From assembly GCA_934047225.1 (NCBI GenBank), contig OW203989.1, positions 17,769,977 to 17,833,976 on the forward strand: a DNA stretch of 64,000 nucleotides. Direction: 5' to 3'. A model generated the notes under the pieces. That model made no database searches, was not told the origin of the DNA, and saw only the letters and a program-made list of their open reading frames with translations. Positions within the stretch are counted from its first letter, which is position 1. Each line of letters opens with the position of its first letter. Of the stretch, positions 31,346 through 42,167 are shown one piece after another. Made by a program: the position numbers and the translations under genes. Origin of the DNA: Ypsolopha sequella (Eukaryota; Arthropoda; Insecta; Lepidoptera; Ypsolophidae).

Positions 31346-31889
31346 AAAAATTCTAGGATTTATGCGATTACCCGTTTTTTTTAAATATCCTACGATATAT
31401 AATAGTAGACTCTTATAGCTACTTAAACAATCTCTACGCAATGGAAAAATTTCAGTGTTTGAAGTCATTTAAATGTGTTTTCTCATTCATAGCGGTCACA
31501 GTAAGTTATTTTTATTACTTTTCTCTTTGTTTGAGTGAAGCCAATATTTAATAGCAGTTTTCTGTATTATGATCACGTTCGGCTAATATTTGACCGGTTC
31601 TGGATCGGTAAATCTGACTGTACGTCGAAGGTTCCGTTTTGTGGTAAAAAGTAAAGATATCCTTATAAGCTCCGTTAAATAACGATACGATACGGTTTCC
31701 GAGAATTAATCAGAAGATATATTGTTTGATTTTCTCTATTTTCTTGCAGAAAATTGATAGATATTTAATAACCACTACTGAGGAATTGAGGAGGTATTCT
31801 TTTACTTCATGTTCTCGTTCCACTTTTGTCTTGTTCAGTTTTAGATTTTAATTAACTTTACTCGTATAAAGGAATCTGAGGCTTTATTC
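31346..31889. other. No supported gene
   Basis: AT-rich, no motif, repeat partner or long frame. Confidence 0.5.
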
Positions 31890-31939
31890 TGCAACCGCGT
31901 TCGTGGATAAGGTTTTGCTCAATGGATGCTGAAAGTAAT

Positions 31940-32165
31940 TTCTCAGAATATGGATTACTAGGTTTTGCCCGTGGCTTCTCCCGCGTTTATTAAGTTTTTG
32001 TGTAGTCCTATAGAATCTGTCAATATTTTTTGGACCAGCATTTTTTTTATGACTGATTTTAGGTCTAGAACTACACTTGTGCAAAGTTTCAGCCACGGAT
32101 TTAGAACAGTGGTTTCAACCCAATCGGTTCAGTAAGTACGGCGGTGTGAAGGAGTAACACATCAC
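31940..32165 (+). repeat. Lepidopteran LINE/SINE 3' tail, copy 2
   Basis: Contains GTTTTGCCCGTGGCTTCTCC, AGGTCTAGAACTACACTTGT, CCAATCGGTTCAGTAAGTAC and GTGAAGGAGTAACA. It lacks the GGGAT tail seen in copies 1 and 3. Confidence 0.65.
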
Positions 32166-32224
32166 TTTTCTACAGGAAATTGATACCCCATTGCCATCAC
32201 ATGGGAACTGATTTATAGGATAAA

Positions 32225-32430
32225 AAGTAGCTTATGTTCTATTCTAGATCTAGAACTACACTTATGCAAAGTTTCAGCCTAATCGGTTTTGTAGGTACGG
32301 CGTGAAGAAGTACCAAACATACATCCAACCTTCCATCCATAGATCCAAACTTTCGCGTTTGTAATATTAGTGGGATGAGATTTGTGGGATTAGTGGGATA
32401 GTAGGATGGGATGAGATAGTGGGATAGAAT
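32225..32430 (+). repeat. Lepidopteran LINE/SINE 3' tail, copy 3, with GGGAT-repeat end
   Basis: Same block as copies 1 and 2 (TCTAGAACTACACTTATGC, CCTAATCGGTTTTGTAGG, GCGTGAAG), then AATATTAGTGGGAT expanded into a GTGGGATAGTAGGATGGGAT simple repeat (32368-32428). Confidence 0.7.
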
Positions 32431-32741
32431 ATTTGTTATACTCGGTAAGATAATTAATTTTGCTCTGGTTTGGCTAGGAACTATGTTTTTAGTTTTCAAT
32501 AAAAACCACTTACAAACATAATTTCCTGTAACCAATTTTTCGAGGAAAAGACACAAAATGTTGTTAAAGGTTGATGGTTTAAAGGAACATTGGTTCACAG
32601 AGGTAAATATAACATTGGATACATTATGGGCTCCATTTATCTCGTAATCAAGTCTTCGTATTTATTTAGTATCAAAAAGAGAAAAGTGGCGGACCTGGGC
32701 CATGTGCTGAGAAATTATAGGTACAAACTACTCCAACATAA

Positions 32742-32903
32742 ATGATGGGCAAGATCGCGGGAAAAAGGAAACTGGGTGGCAGAAAGAAGTCCTGGCTGCG
32801 CAACATCCGAGAATGGACAGGAATTGCAAATGCCGCCGACCTGTCTCGCCTCGCACAAGACAAGACACAATATGCCAAGCTAAGCTTCACTTCACAGTTG
32901 TAG
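32742..32903 (+). pseudogene. LINE ORF2 C-terminal remnant
   Basis: The 53-codon frame ending in TAG at 32901-32903 reads GKIAGKRKLGGRKKSWLRNI, then REWTGIANAADLSRLAQDKT and a short tail. The pattern GK..GKR..GRRK.SWLRN...W.G is the C-terminus of several insect LINE reverse transcriptases (RTE/R1-like). The apparent ATGATG start is incidental: the upstream part is lost by 5' truncation. The stop is followed by about 25 bases and then the palindromic MITE at 32931, so the LINE 3' end was cut or targeted by the MITE. Confidence 0.65.
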
Positions 32904-32930
32904 AGGCATTCTAAAAAGAAGAATTCATTA

Positions 32931-33269
32931 AGAGCGGTTTCGCCGCCGGATTATAAAAAACCCGCCTTTTTCTAATTAATCGAAACAGAACACTTAAATT
33001 CAAAATTCACTCAATAGTTATTCAACAAAACCTTCTTACCTATGTATTGTGTATATTGCCATCGCAAAGTTTCCATTGGTTTCTATAAATTAGCATTTCA
33101 AAAATTCCAATTTATAGAAATCAATTGAAACTTTGCGATGGCAGCATATACAATTCACAGGTCATAAGGTTTTATTGAATTACTATTGAGTGAATTTTGA
33201 ATTTAAGTGTTCCGTTTCGATTAATTAGAAAAAGGCGGGTTTTTCACAATCCAGCTGCGAAACCGCTCT
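32931..33269. mobile_element. 339-bp near-perfect palindromic MITE with TA duplication
   Basis: Two arms of about 165 bp are reverse complements: AGAGCGGTTTCGC at the left and GCGAAACCGCTCT at the right, continuing through AAAAACCCGCCTTTTTCTAA, CACTTAAATTCAAAATTCAC and GCCATCGCAAAGTTTC, with almost no loop. TA at 32929-32930 and 33270-33271 fits a Tc1/mariner-type target duplication. No coding capacity. Confidence 0.8.
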
Positions 33270-34059
33270 TATGTAGCTCTTGTCTCTAGTTGAAATTAAA
33301 AGAATAATCGTCATGATATTGTCATGGTTCATGAATGATACTCGTTATGATATGTATTGCTTCTACCGTGGAATGAGTATGTACTGTGACATGCAGTCAC
33401 TCCTCGCTGGATCTAGCAGGATCTTTCTCGAATGATACGACTTTGTTTCGCTTTGAGTTCTTGTTTTATTTCTTTTTTCACATATTAAGGAAGAGGAGCT
33501 CTGAATTTCGTAGGGCACTCGCTTATCGTGCCGGAGGTATTTTACTTCTCGAGGACTCCAGGAGGAATCTTATGGAGAGTCAACTTCTCCTCACCAGGAC
33601 TCTACAAGAAATATTGCTCCTATTTTGTTTGTAAGATCTTTTATACTTTATGTAAATCAGTCAATACGACGTATGTCGATCCATAAAGTTATCGATTGCC
33701 ACAAAACAGAACAAATATTTCTTTAACCTACCTATAAGACCTAACCTTACCTAAACCTAACATATTGCCTAGCTATATGTTACAGTACCTATACATGCCT
33801 GAGACCTGTCAGAATCAAGGACAAGAAATATGGGCGGGGTTTATTTCTCATTGTCGGCGTTGATTGGTTCTCTCTAGCGGTGTAATAATAAATTGGGCCA
33901 ATCAAAGCGCAGAATTGCGGTGTATAATGTAATCAAAATGTAATATTATAACATCGCATAAACAATGTAGGTACTTAAAAACCGCTTTTGATGTTGTTAT
34001 AACCCTATTGTAGTATGGAAGTAGATAAAACCATTTAAATTTAAATGATAAGATGAAAA
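33270..34059. other. No supported gene
   Basis: An 82-codon frame at 33386-33634 has low-complexity composition and no motif, so it is not called. CTAACCT/TAACCTA words lie around 33725-33760. Confidence 0.4.
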
Positions 34060-34480
34060 ATCGGTCAAATGCGAGTAAGACTCGCACCCTGAGGGTTACC
34101 TAATGTTCAAATAAGTTAATAGACGTAATATACAAATAAGTTAGTAAGTAACCAAATTGAAACGAAAAAATATACAAACTTATCAATACTTACAAAATGT
34201 ATAAAACAAAATTGCAAAATTAAGTTCGTCGAGTATTCGGATACGTATACTTAAGACTACATTATAAATCGGCGCTTTAAGTGTTTGTTGTTTAACTATA
34301 GTATAAGGTACGTTATAAATATAGTATAAGGTAAATTATAAATATAGTATAAGGTACATTATAAATATAGAAATTCCAAATTAAGAACTACCTTTACTTT
34401 TTTAAGATAGACCCCGTAATGAAAATTCTCTTAAACTGACAAAGATGGCTCCCAATTTCTTTAGTTTTGAATATAAATAA
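34060..34480 (+). repeat. Dispersed repeat G, truncated copy, with 23-bp tandem triplet
   Basis: Starts TCGGTCAAATGCGAGTAAGA and CTCGCACCCTGAGGGTTACC, the head I know from a common lepidopteran repeat. 34297-34371 holds three tandem 23-bp units of TATAGTATAAGGTACGTTAT type. It stops where the second, longer copy begins. Confidence 0.55.
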
Positions 34481-34481
34481 A

Positions 34482-35680
34482 ACCGGTCAAATGCGAATAG
34501 GTCGCACACCCAAACGATTTTAATAAGTAAGTAGGTCTGAATGAAATGTTAACAAAACATACAAACTATTTAACCTAATTTTGTAGTTTTGTTTTATACA
34601 TTTACCGTCAAAAGTTATGAAATAAAACTTAAATTTTTGCAAAGTTGTTTACTACATACTCCTTCCACAATTAAATTTCATAACGTATCATTATAATGTT
34701 ATTTAAATAGAGAATATACAATACATAGATTCCAAATTCGAATTTAGTTTGTGAGATTCGCTATTTTTGAAGATATAGTACATTACCGAAGAGAACAGTA
34801 AGTAAGCTCTCCTGAACGAGTAAGTTAAAATATACGAGTATTTATATATACGTATCCAGGAGGGCTACTTAATGGTCGAAGCATGTACAGTGCTTTTCTC
34901 AAAAATAAAACATGACATTTTAGTACCATACTTAGAGTATCATGAACATGAATCCAGTTTCAGCCGTATAGGAGATATGAGCCGTTAAAGTTGTGACATT
35001 TCTGGTGGGTAGTAAAACGTTTTCTTTGAGTACCATCGACATGGTGAAACTTTGATATAAAAAATTAAATTTTACCTTTTGGTACATACAACCTTTAAAA
35101 AGCACATTCCTTACGTCATGTCCATGTCATGTCAAAACACATCCCTAAGGTCGGGGACATAACTACGAATTCGGGGAAATTACTATTTTGAAGTCAAAAA
35201 ATGTAAAAGCCCATCCCTAGCGTAAGGACATCACTATGACAAATACAAAGAATGTTGAAGCACATCCTGACGTCAGCCTCGGGTAGTCTTAAAAAATAAA
35301 TGTATAATATGGTATGTAATGGATTTTCATACGAAATTCTTGGACACTTATTGAGACACTCCCTGGAGACTTGTAATAACTCTCCAGGTTGAAGTACTTA
35401 CTGTCTTGTCTTTACGGTATGAAATGATAACGTTATTATTGAGACAAAAAAATATATATATTTGTACTCCAATCAAGAACTCTACACAGAAACACTTTTA
35501 ATTGAATTTTTAATTCAGTATTCGGTTTTGGGTCATCATTATACACTAAACATCAAAATTTCAGATCTGTAACTCAATCTGTCTAAGATCTAGAGATTTT
35601 TGACATACGGATGGATAGACGGAAAGCAGAGTGACATTAATACGGTTCCGTTTTGCCATTTGGCTACGGAACCCTAAAAA
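34482..35680 (+). repeat. Dispersed repeat G, near full-length copy, 1.2 kb
   Basis: Starts ACCGGTCAAATGCGAATAGG and ends TACGGTTCCGTTTTGCCATT then GGCTACGGAACCCTA. Both ends are the head and tail of one widespread lepidopteran repeat, recalled from memory; between them lies a GACATACGGATGGATAGACG block typical of its 3' part. No credible open frame, so it is non-autonomous or decayed. A head fragment in inverted orientation lies at 48846-48893. Confidence 0.6.
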
Positions 35681-35704
35681 GCTTTACCAATATACTGTGG
35701 GTTC

Positions 35705-35890
35705 CGGTTCTGAATTTTTCCAATTAATTGTAAGAAAAAGTACGCCTTCCGAAATTGAATTTCTAATAGCTCATGCATATTGGATGGTCAAAGAAAATGT
35801 CGGTTACAAAACAAACCGAAGTTGGACGGTTCTGTCCAGATTGAACTTTTGTAATAGGTCCAGAATGAATGTATTAATTCAATAATACTC
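35705..35890 (+). repeat. Dispersed repeat C, copy 2
   Basis: Same orientation as 11757-11985, sharing TTTTTCCAATTAATTGTA with its homologue, GCTCATGCATATTGGATG and AAACAAACCGAAG. The 84-codon frame across it is not conserved in copy 1. Confidence 0.55.
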
Positions 35891-37415
35891 ACAACTTTCG
35901 TTCAAACGTTTTTTTTTAATCTTCTCTCAGATTTTACATACATATGATGTACGAGTACATAAAAAACAATTCTCCACCAACAATTCGGGTAAATGCATCT
36001 GTACGATACGTACACCGCACAAATCGCTAAATCATCAAACAGCGCGTCAACCGGCGATTTACCTGATTACCACATTTCAGTTCTCGTTTGAGCCTATATC
36101 ACGGCGGATGCGCTCGTACCTCCCATATCAAATATCAATATCAATACCTTACCAATATAATCTAAAGTGGACATCCTACATCTAATGGTCCTTCGAGCTG
36201 GATTATAAATTAATCTAAGAACAGTTTCCATTCATAAACCTGCTGTTTCAGTTCTTACAGTAACAAATCAAATAAAAACGCCACATGACCTGTAAGCCAC
36301 AATAAGTTTTGGACTCGATACACGTTAGCGACTCCGTAAAATATTTATATGAGAAATTGTGGAGCGCCCCTAGCGGTTTTCTAGTCCCTCTTGTAACGAA
36401 AGAAAACAGAATATCTTATACAAAATATATAGTTTATGCAAGATGTAAATAGACTGCGACCTTTAAAGAAAACCACAAACTTTACTGATCATACTGAACA
36501 ACTCTCTGAAAAAAAATACCCGCGCAAACCTTCAGAGAAAAGGATATTCAACTGTAAATTAAAGACTTTATCTCGCAGTAGGAAGATCTATTTTAGAACG
36601 CTGCGCGTGAACAGCTGTTTCACGGACGACGCTGCCGCATCTCGGTACGTTAGGGTTTACGCATTTTTGTTTGAAACTCAAATATTTCGTAAACTAATGA
36701 TTTGCACGGGATTATTTCTTGAGAAAAGTGGTTTGAGAAAAGTATGATCCTTAGAATATTTGGTTTCAGTTAAAGGTAGCAATCCATTTATAACCGGCAT
36801 AATAACTTATCCGCCTATTATTTGGAACCTCTAATCAAAGTTTATTTAAAATTTAGAGTTTTGTTTTTCTTTTAATCTGTTACAAAAGAAACCATTTAGA
36901 AATCTTATGTTGTAACTTGTAATTTACCAGTCTGACAAGATTACTGACTTGAAACCAGGTAGAAAAAGTGTCAAAATGTGTCCGAATTACGGCGGTAGGC
37001 TCATCTCTTATCAAGTTGAAGTAAGCCGTATCTATAAGTCGCGTTGTGGTAAAAAATCATCCAATAGGATTTGGCTCTCTTTTATATAAGCAGGTACAAC
37101 CAACACTCTCAAAGCTCCGAAACCACGACACACTTTTGCTTCGTTTTGTTGTTTTACGAAGTGGAAATGGAAAACGAAATATTACAAGAAGGCCGTGCGA
37201 AGAACTGAATGTAAATGAAATATGTTTTACATCCAGCGTTTTGCGTTTTGCGTGATGAAGGATGTATCAAAATACGCCTTCATTAAAGCAGACCTGGAAA
37301 TTCTATTACATCATAAGCTTATGTACATCCACAATTCCACAGGGGTACTGTAGATAATACTACCGTTCATTATAATACGAGTATTTTATTATACGTATTT
37401 ATATCTTTATTATGT
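35891..37415. other. No supported gene
   Basis: A 103-codon frame at 36436-36747 is Lys/Arg/Ser-rich and motif-free and is not called. The rest is non-coding and AT-rich. Confidence 0.4.
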
Positions 37416-37792
37416 TAATAGTAGTTTATGCTACAAGGGCGCAATCGAATAAATTACGAGGACGATTTAAAAAAATGAGCGTAGCGAGTGTTTTAAACGT
37501 AACCGAGTAATTTATTGCTCTTACGCCCGTGTATCATACTACGTTTTTCAATGCATAGTGTGAGGAAATAAAACAAATATAATTTTGTGAACTTTAAATT
37601 GTAATTGGCTCAAAAGGACTGTATCCAGAGCCGTTAAACAGTGGGGAAAAAAGTATGACATTTATGGTACACAAGAAAGGCTGCAGGTTAGCCAACCATT
37701 GTAAATAGATAAAAAAAAAACATAATTATAAAGCCCTAGGGCAAAATAATCGACTTTCTGTTCGGTTTTGGTGCATAAAAAGTGGGCCTTTG
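37416..37792 (+). repeat. Dispersed repeat E, copy 1, with internal fold-back
   Basis: About 90% identical by eye to 62787-63141 in the same orientation. Its first 135 bp fold back: GTTTATGCTACAAGGGCG with TAAATTACGAGGACGATTTA at the left pairs with TAATTTATTGCTCTTACGCC and CGTGTATCATACTACG at the right, around GAGCGTAGCGAGTGTTTTAA. The remaining 240 bp (CAAAAGGACTGTATCCAGAG, AATAATCGACTTTCTGTTCG) are unique sequence shared by both copies. No coding capacity. Confidence 0.8.
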
Positions 37793-39346
37793 AAAAGAAC
37801 TTTATATTTATATGATCCGCATGTACTTATTATACGTACTATCGGAGGAAATTGCGCCCGCTTACTTTCCGTCCACAATACACGAACATTCAGAACGTCT
37901 GCAGAATGTTCTTTAACAGTACATATAATGAACTGTCAGGCTTAAAATGAAGAACGAATTATTGTGTACTTTAAGTGGGATAATATTATAATTAAACACT
38001 GGTGGCAGTACTGAGAGACATGCAAAAACTAAACCGCTTTCTTTTTTGTTATTTATTTACTATCCTTTTTTTATTCAACCAGTGACGGCTCCATATTGAA
38101 GGCCGAAATACAGTATGTCCCTCATAAGAGTGCACATCTGAAAGGAGGTGGAACTAAATTCTATTACAATAATATCGACAAAAAATTTAAATAAGAATAA
38201 GAAATAATCGTTATTATTTAAATTGACGTTTAAAAACTTTTGCTGCCTACCTTTGACTCTATGTATGTATGTAAAGTATGTCATAACTTTTATTGATTTA
38301 CCGCGAGTAATGCAATGAAATGAAATCTGTTACGATCCCTAAAAATAGATATCGAATGTTAAAAAAAAAATAACAAAAACAAATCGTAATCAACTATGTA
38401 CCATTCCAAAAAAAAATATATTCTAAAAGCTTTTTTTTCATTTTTCTGTTTTTAAGTTAAAGACTTTTTGGCCTTTTGGCCTTAACAACTTTGCAACTTT
38501 GAGTAGTAGTATTTTAAATTTTGTTAGGGCTTATGAAAAGTTTTAAAAGTCTATGAGTTTTTGGTTTTTAATGGTTATGAGTGTATATAATTTTGTTATA
38601 TTTTAATTCGTGAGTGCCCCGAGTGGGTCTAGAAACGCAACTAAGGTGGCTGTTTTAAATGGGCGTAGATAAAATATAGTGTTCAACTAGGCATAATTAA
38701 ACTTATAGACGCTCGTGCAGTCTAGTCACAAACTCACAATGTCTCTTATTATGTCACAGTTGCATAAAACATTATTATTATCTTGCAATAGGTTATAAAT
38801 GTAAATATCTCATAAAATATTCACTTATAAGACCGAGCACTACTTTAGCAAGCAGATGTTCCAGATAAATGTAAACCCTGAAAAAAAAAAAAAAACTCTA
38901 AGCTGGATATATTTGTACATGAACAGACCAAAAGCTTTATGGCATGGGTGATTTGAGATTGAGTACCTCATTTTGCATCAAGTAGAACTGAACTCTATAA
39001 CGTTCCATTATTGTTTAAAATAGCACGCTCTGAGCATTTCCCGCGCTCTCAAATAAGCGAGTTTTTTTTTAATAGCACGGCTTCTAGTTGGAACAAAAAA
39101 AAACGTTTTTTTATAATCGCTATATATAGTTAATCAACAAATATTATAAAAAAGTATTAACTGAATCTCAAATCGATAATCGAGAGGAAATCAATAAGAA
39201 GTCTGAAATAGTGGGTTACAAAAGATTTACAGTATTAATCAACTGACGTGGTTTGTTCAAAATTACATCAAGAATTTTAGAATTTCATTGTAGCAAAATC
39301 ACGTAAAATTTAATTTTATTTCTATTTGCGTCATCTTCCCCCTTAA
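37793..39346. other. No supported gene
   Basis: AT-rich with A and T homopolymers (38365, 38405, 38880). No repeat partner or frame of interest. Confidence 0.45.
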
Positions 39347-39685
39347 AGTGGATGGTCCAAGGTAGTTTTTATAAAAAAACTTGTGAGAACCAATAACGAC
39401 AACAGAAGTATTATTATTTAATTCTGTTACCTTTTTCCACACGTTCCATTGACACCCACGAATATTTAGTTTTTCTTAAAAACAAAATGTTTTAGCATTG
39501 GATTACAAAAGTTTTATATAACAAAATTAGATTCTAAAAAGTTTGTTTGTAAAAAAAAACTGATTATTTGTGGGTTTGCAGTTGGTGGAACGTGTGGAAA
39601 AAGGTAACAGAATTAAATAATAATACTTCTGTCGTCGTTATTGGTTCCCACAAGTTTGTATGAAGATTGCCTTGGACCATCCACC
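39347..39685. mobile_element. 339-bp fold-back MITE flanked by TTAA
   Basis: Arms of about 130 bp: GTGGATGGTCCAAGG at the left pairs with CCTTGGACCATCCAC at the right, followed inward by ACTTGTGAGAACCAATAACG, CAGAAGTATTATTATTTAAT and CTTTTTCCACACGTTCCA in both arms. TTAA sits at 39343-39346 and 39686-39689, which suggests piggyBac-type transposition. The loop is about 90 bp, AT-rich. Confidence 0.75.
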
Positions 39686-40239
39686 TTAATTAAAAGATGA
39701 CCGGCATTACGACAGACACTAGCTCGCTTGAAACGATTTTGAAAAGTAATTGATACATGTCGCGTATAAATTGTATGTAAGTGTTATCCGATGTATCCTT
39801 TGATTATGAATTCAACTTTAATTATACTCTACAAAATATTTTGGTCTTCTAGCAAAGTAAAAAATGTTAAGTATTTTATTTGAAATTGCTATTAGCATAA
39901 ACCCATTATATAGATGATAAGAAAAATAAATAAAATGGAATGCGGACTTTCAATTTCCGTTTTAAATAGATACTTGTTCTGCGAAACAATAAAACATTTA
40001 TTTTTGATAAACATTACATTTATTTAAGTAGTTACTAATCGTATTTTCATTCATTGCACTATATGAGAATAAATAATTAAATTTTCAATGTGGGTACATC
40101 TTATTGCAAGTCGTAAATAATTAATCTAACTTTGTACAACACATACAATTATATAGTAAGCTTACTTATAATTGATAAAATAATAAACTTATTTAAATTA
40201 AATTCAAAGTTTATTAATTTATACTACAATAATTTGTAT

Positions 40240-40660
40240 ATGGTACATTACAATACAATATTCTTTATTGCACACTAAAAACAAATTAAATAGACAATTT
40301 TAAAAAGTAAAAGAAGGATACAATCGGTGGTCTTATCACTAAAAAGCGATCTCTTCCAGACAACCTTTGGATGGAACAACTCTTAAAACAAAGAAAAAAA
40401 TGTGTAGAGGCGGTGTACAGAATAAATAGATAAAATTATACATACATATGTATATATTTAAACACACCTATACATAAATAATATATAAACAAAAATAAAT
40501 CAATGTAAATATAAAAGGAATTGGTAGAAATAAAAAACAATAATAAGAAAAATAATAAAGAAACAATTTTATCTACGTAAAAGATAATGTTGTTTAACCA
40601 GAGCTTTGAAAACTTGTAAGGATAGAGCTTGTCTCATTGCGATAGGTAAATAACATTAAT
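40240..40660 (-). repeat. CR1/Zenon-like LINE 3' tail, copy 3
   Basis: Starts with ACAATACAATATTCTTTATT (antisense tail) and contains GGTGGTCTTATCACTAAAAA, GCGATCTCTTCCAGACAACC and GGCGGTGTACAG. On the minus strand the upstream portion may reach 40655 (TTATCTTTTACG, TATCGCAATGAGACAAGC). It is longer than the other copies but has no intact frame. Confidence 0.65.
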
Positions 40661-40689
40661 TAATAAAAATAACAAATATACATGTCATT

Positions 40690-40830
40690 GTAGATTATGA
40701 TAGGTATAATTTATAAACATACTACATACAAATACATATAGATACAAACCTACCTCCAACCATTTGATTCGTCTTGCTATGAAGATGGGCAAAAGATTTA
40801 GCAAGATCATGTCTTTTTTATTAAACAAGT
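40690..40830 (-). repeat. LINE-like repeat D, copy 3
   Basis: Shares ATACAAATACATATAGATAC-type sequence, ATTTGATTCGTCTTGCTATG and AGCAAGATCATGTCTTTTTT with 27970-28080, in the same orientation. 5'- and 3'-truncated. Confidence 0.65.
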
Positions 40831-41519
40831 TAAATAGAAATGTGCATTACCTAGGTATTCGTACCTTCTCAAGAACTGTAAGTCATCACTTATGCATTAA
40901 AGGAGTCACTCTGGCTTACAGAAGCGAGTTATAAACTCGCAGGTCTAAGAAGGCTTAGAAGGAGTTTGCATTAATAAAATCACCACGTGTAGTTAAGAGT
41001 TACGTCTGACATTGTGCTCGAGTCACAGACATGAAACATCAGTGATGCATGCCAACTTAATCTCAGGTAATGGGTCGTAATAAAATGTAAGAGTCGAGGT
41101 TACGAGAGACGTGCGCGCGTGACCCTGTTATCCTTATATACCTTTTAGACGACTTAGGAGGACACAAATCCTTGTTCTGGTTACGTACTTAAGGTTGAAG
41201 ATGCCTTGATCCTTAGCTAGATTAAAATTTTGTGAGTAATATGTAGAAGGGCTTTCAAGCGCTACACGCCACCTTTTCTCATGGGTGATGATACAAAGAT
41301 TGTAGCATGAAAATGTGCACGGTTCGCAATGTTTTTGAAATTCCAGTGTGGAAATAATAAATAACGTTGGAATGTGACAGACAAAAGGACATTTTGTCTT
41401 GCGTCGACTGTCTACGCTCATGTTTTCCTCAAAAGCGTCTTCTACGATTGGTATCGTAAGTGACACAGAGCTTTTTATTGAGGAAGTCGCCTAAAACTTT
41501 TTGTTTTACAACACAAATT
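40831..41519. other. No supported gene
   Basis: A 110-codon minus-strand frame at 41134-41466 has no motif and no homologous copy in the window, so it is not called. A CGTGCGCGCGTGACC GC-rich word lies at 41110. Confidence 0.4.
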
Positions 41520-41720
41520 TATTGTCAAGACATAATATACCCGAGGCATTGTTAGAGGTATTTACGAGTGTAGACTGTCACTGAAATAGTCAAAACTGTA
41601 ATTAACACTCACTGCACACCGGTACACCCTTTTTTAAACAACGATTTTTACATCTCAACGTGTAAGGGTGAGTTTTATCATCGTACTTCGCGTACAAATT
41701 ACACGCTTTTTATGGCATAA
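41520..41720 (-). repeat. Diverged SINE-like segment
   Basis: CCGAGGCATTGTTAGAGGTA, GCACACCGGTACACCCTTTT and CATCTCAACGTGTAAGGGTG correspond in order to blocks of the 44.7-kb SINE body. Strongly diverged. Confidence 0.4.
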
Positions 41721-41907
41721 GAGGTAAAACTTTTAATGATTTTATTCACTGTTTAGCAAGTGGTAAATATAAAAAATTGTGTGCACCTATATATATTTTG
41801 AAAAGCTCATGACTTCGATTTAAAGATTGCAAATCCGGCATCCTATCGACTGAACTATTGCTGCTAGATATTTGTTTAACTTATTTTAACATAAATACTC
41901 TTTACAA

Positions 41908-42167
41908 CCCGAAAAGCGCGTTTTTGTTGCTTAAAATCAGCGAGCAAAAGTCAATTTTGCTCACTCAGTGAAGAAAAGTGTTTTGAATTGAGAACCGGTG
42001 AATTGATATTTCTTATTTCGTTGGCTCATGAAACGTTCAGCAACTCCATAGTTGACTGCTCAAGGGAAAAAAGGACATCAGCATGGTGGCTATCTCTTTC
42101 ACTCTATAAGGATTCCATACACATTGGAAGACTATACACAGCCCTGCAACTTGTCGGATATCATACT
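41908..42167 (+). repeat. Dispersed repeat A, copy 2
   Basis: Inverted relative to 10690-10990. Shares CACTCAGTGAAGAAAAGTGT, ACATCAGCATGGTGGCTATC and GGATTCCATACACATTGG. The overlapping open frames at 41988-42366 are not conserved in copy 1. Confidence 0.6.

Noticed and set aside
36436..36747. 103-codon plus-strand frame
   Set aside because: Lys/Arg-rich with no motif; plausible chance frame.
41134..41466. 110-codon minus-strand frame
   Set aside because: No recognisable domain, no homologous copy in the window, and composition like chance frames in AT-rich DNA.
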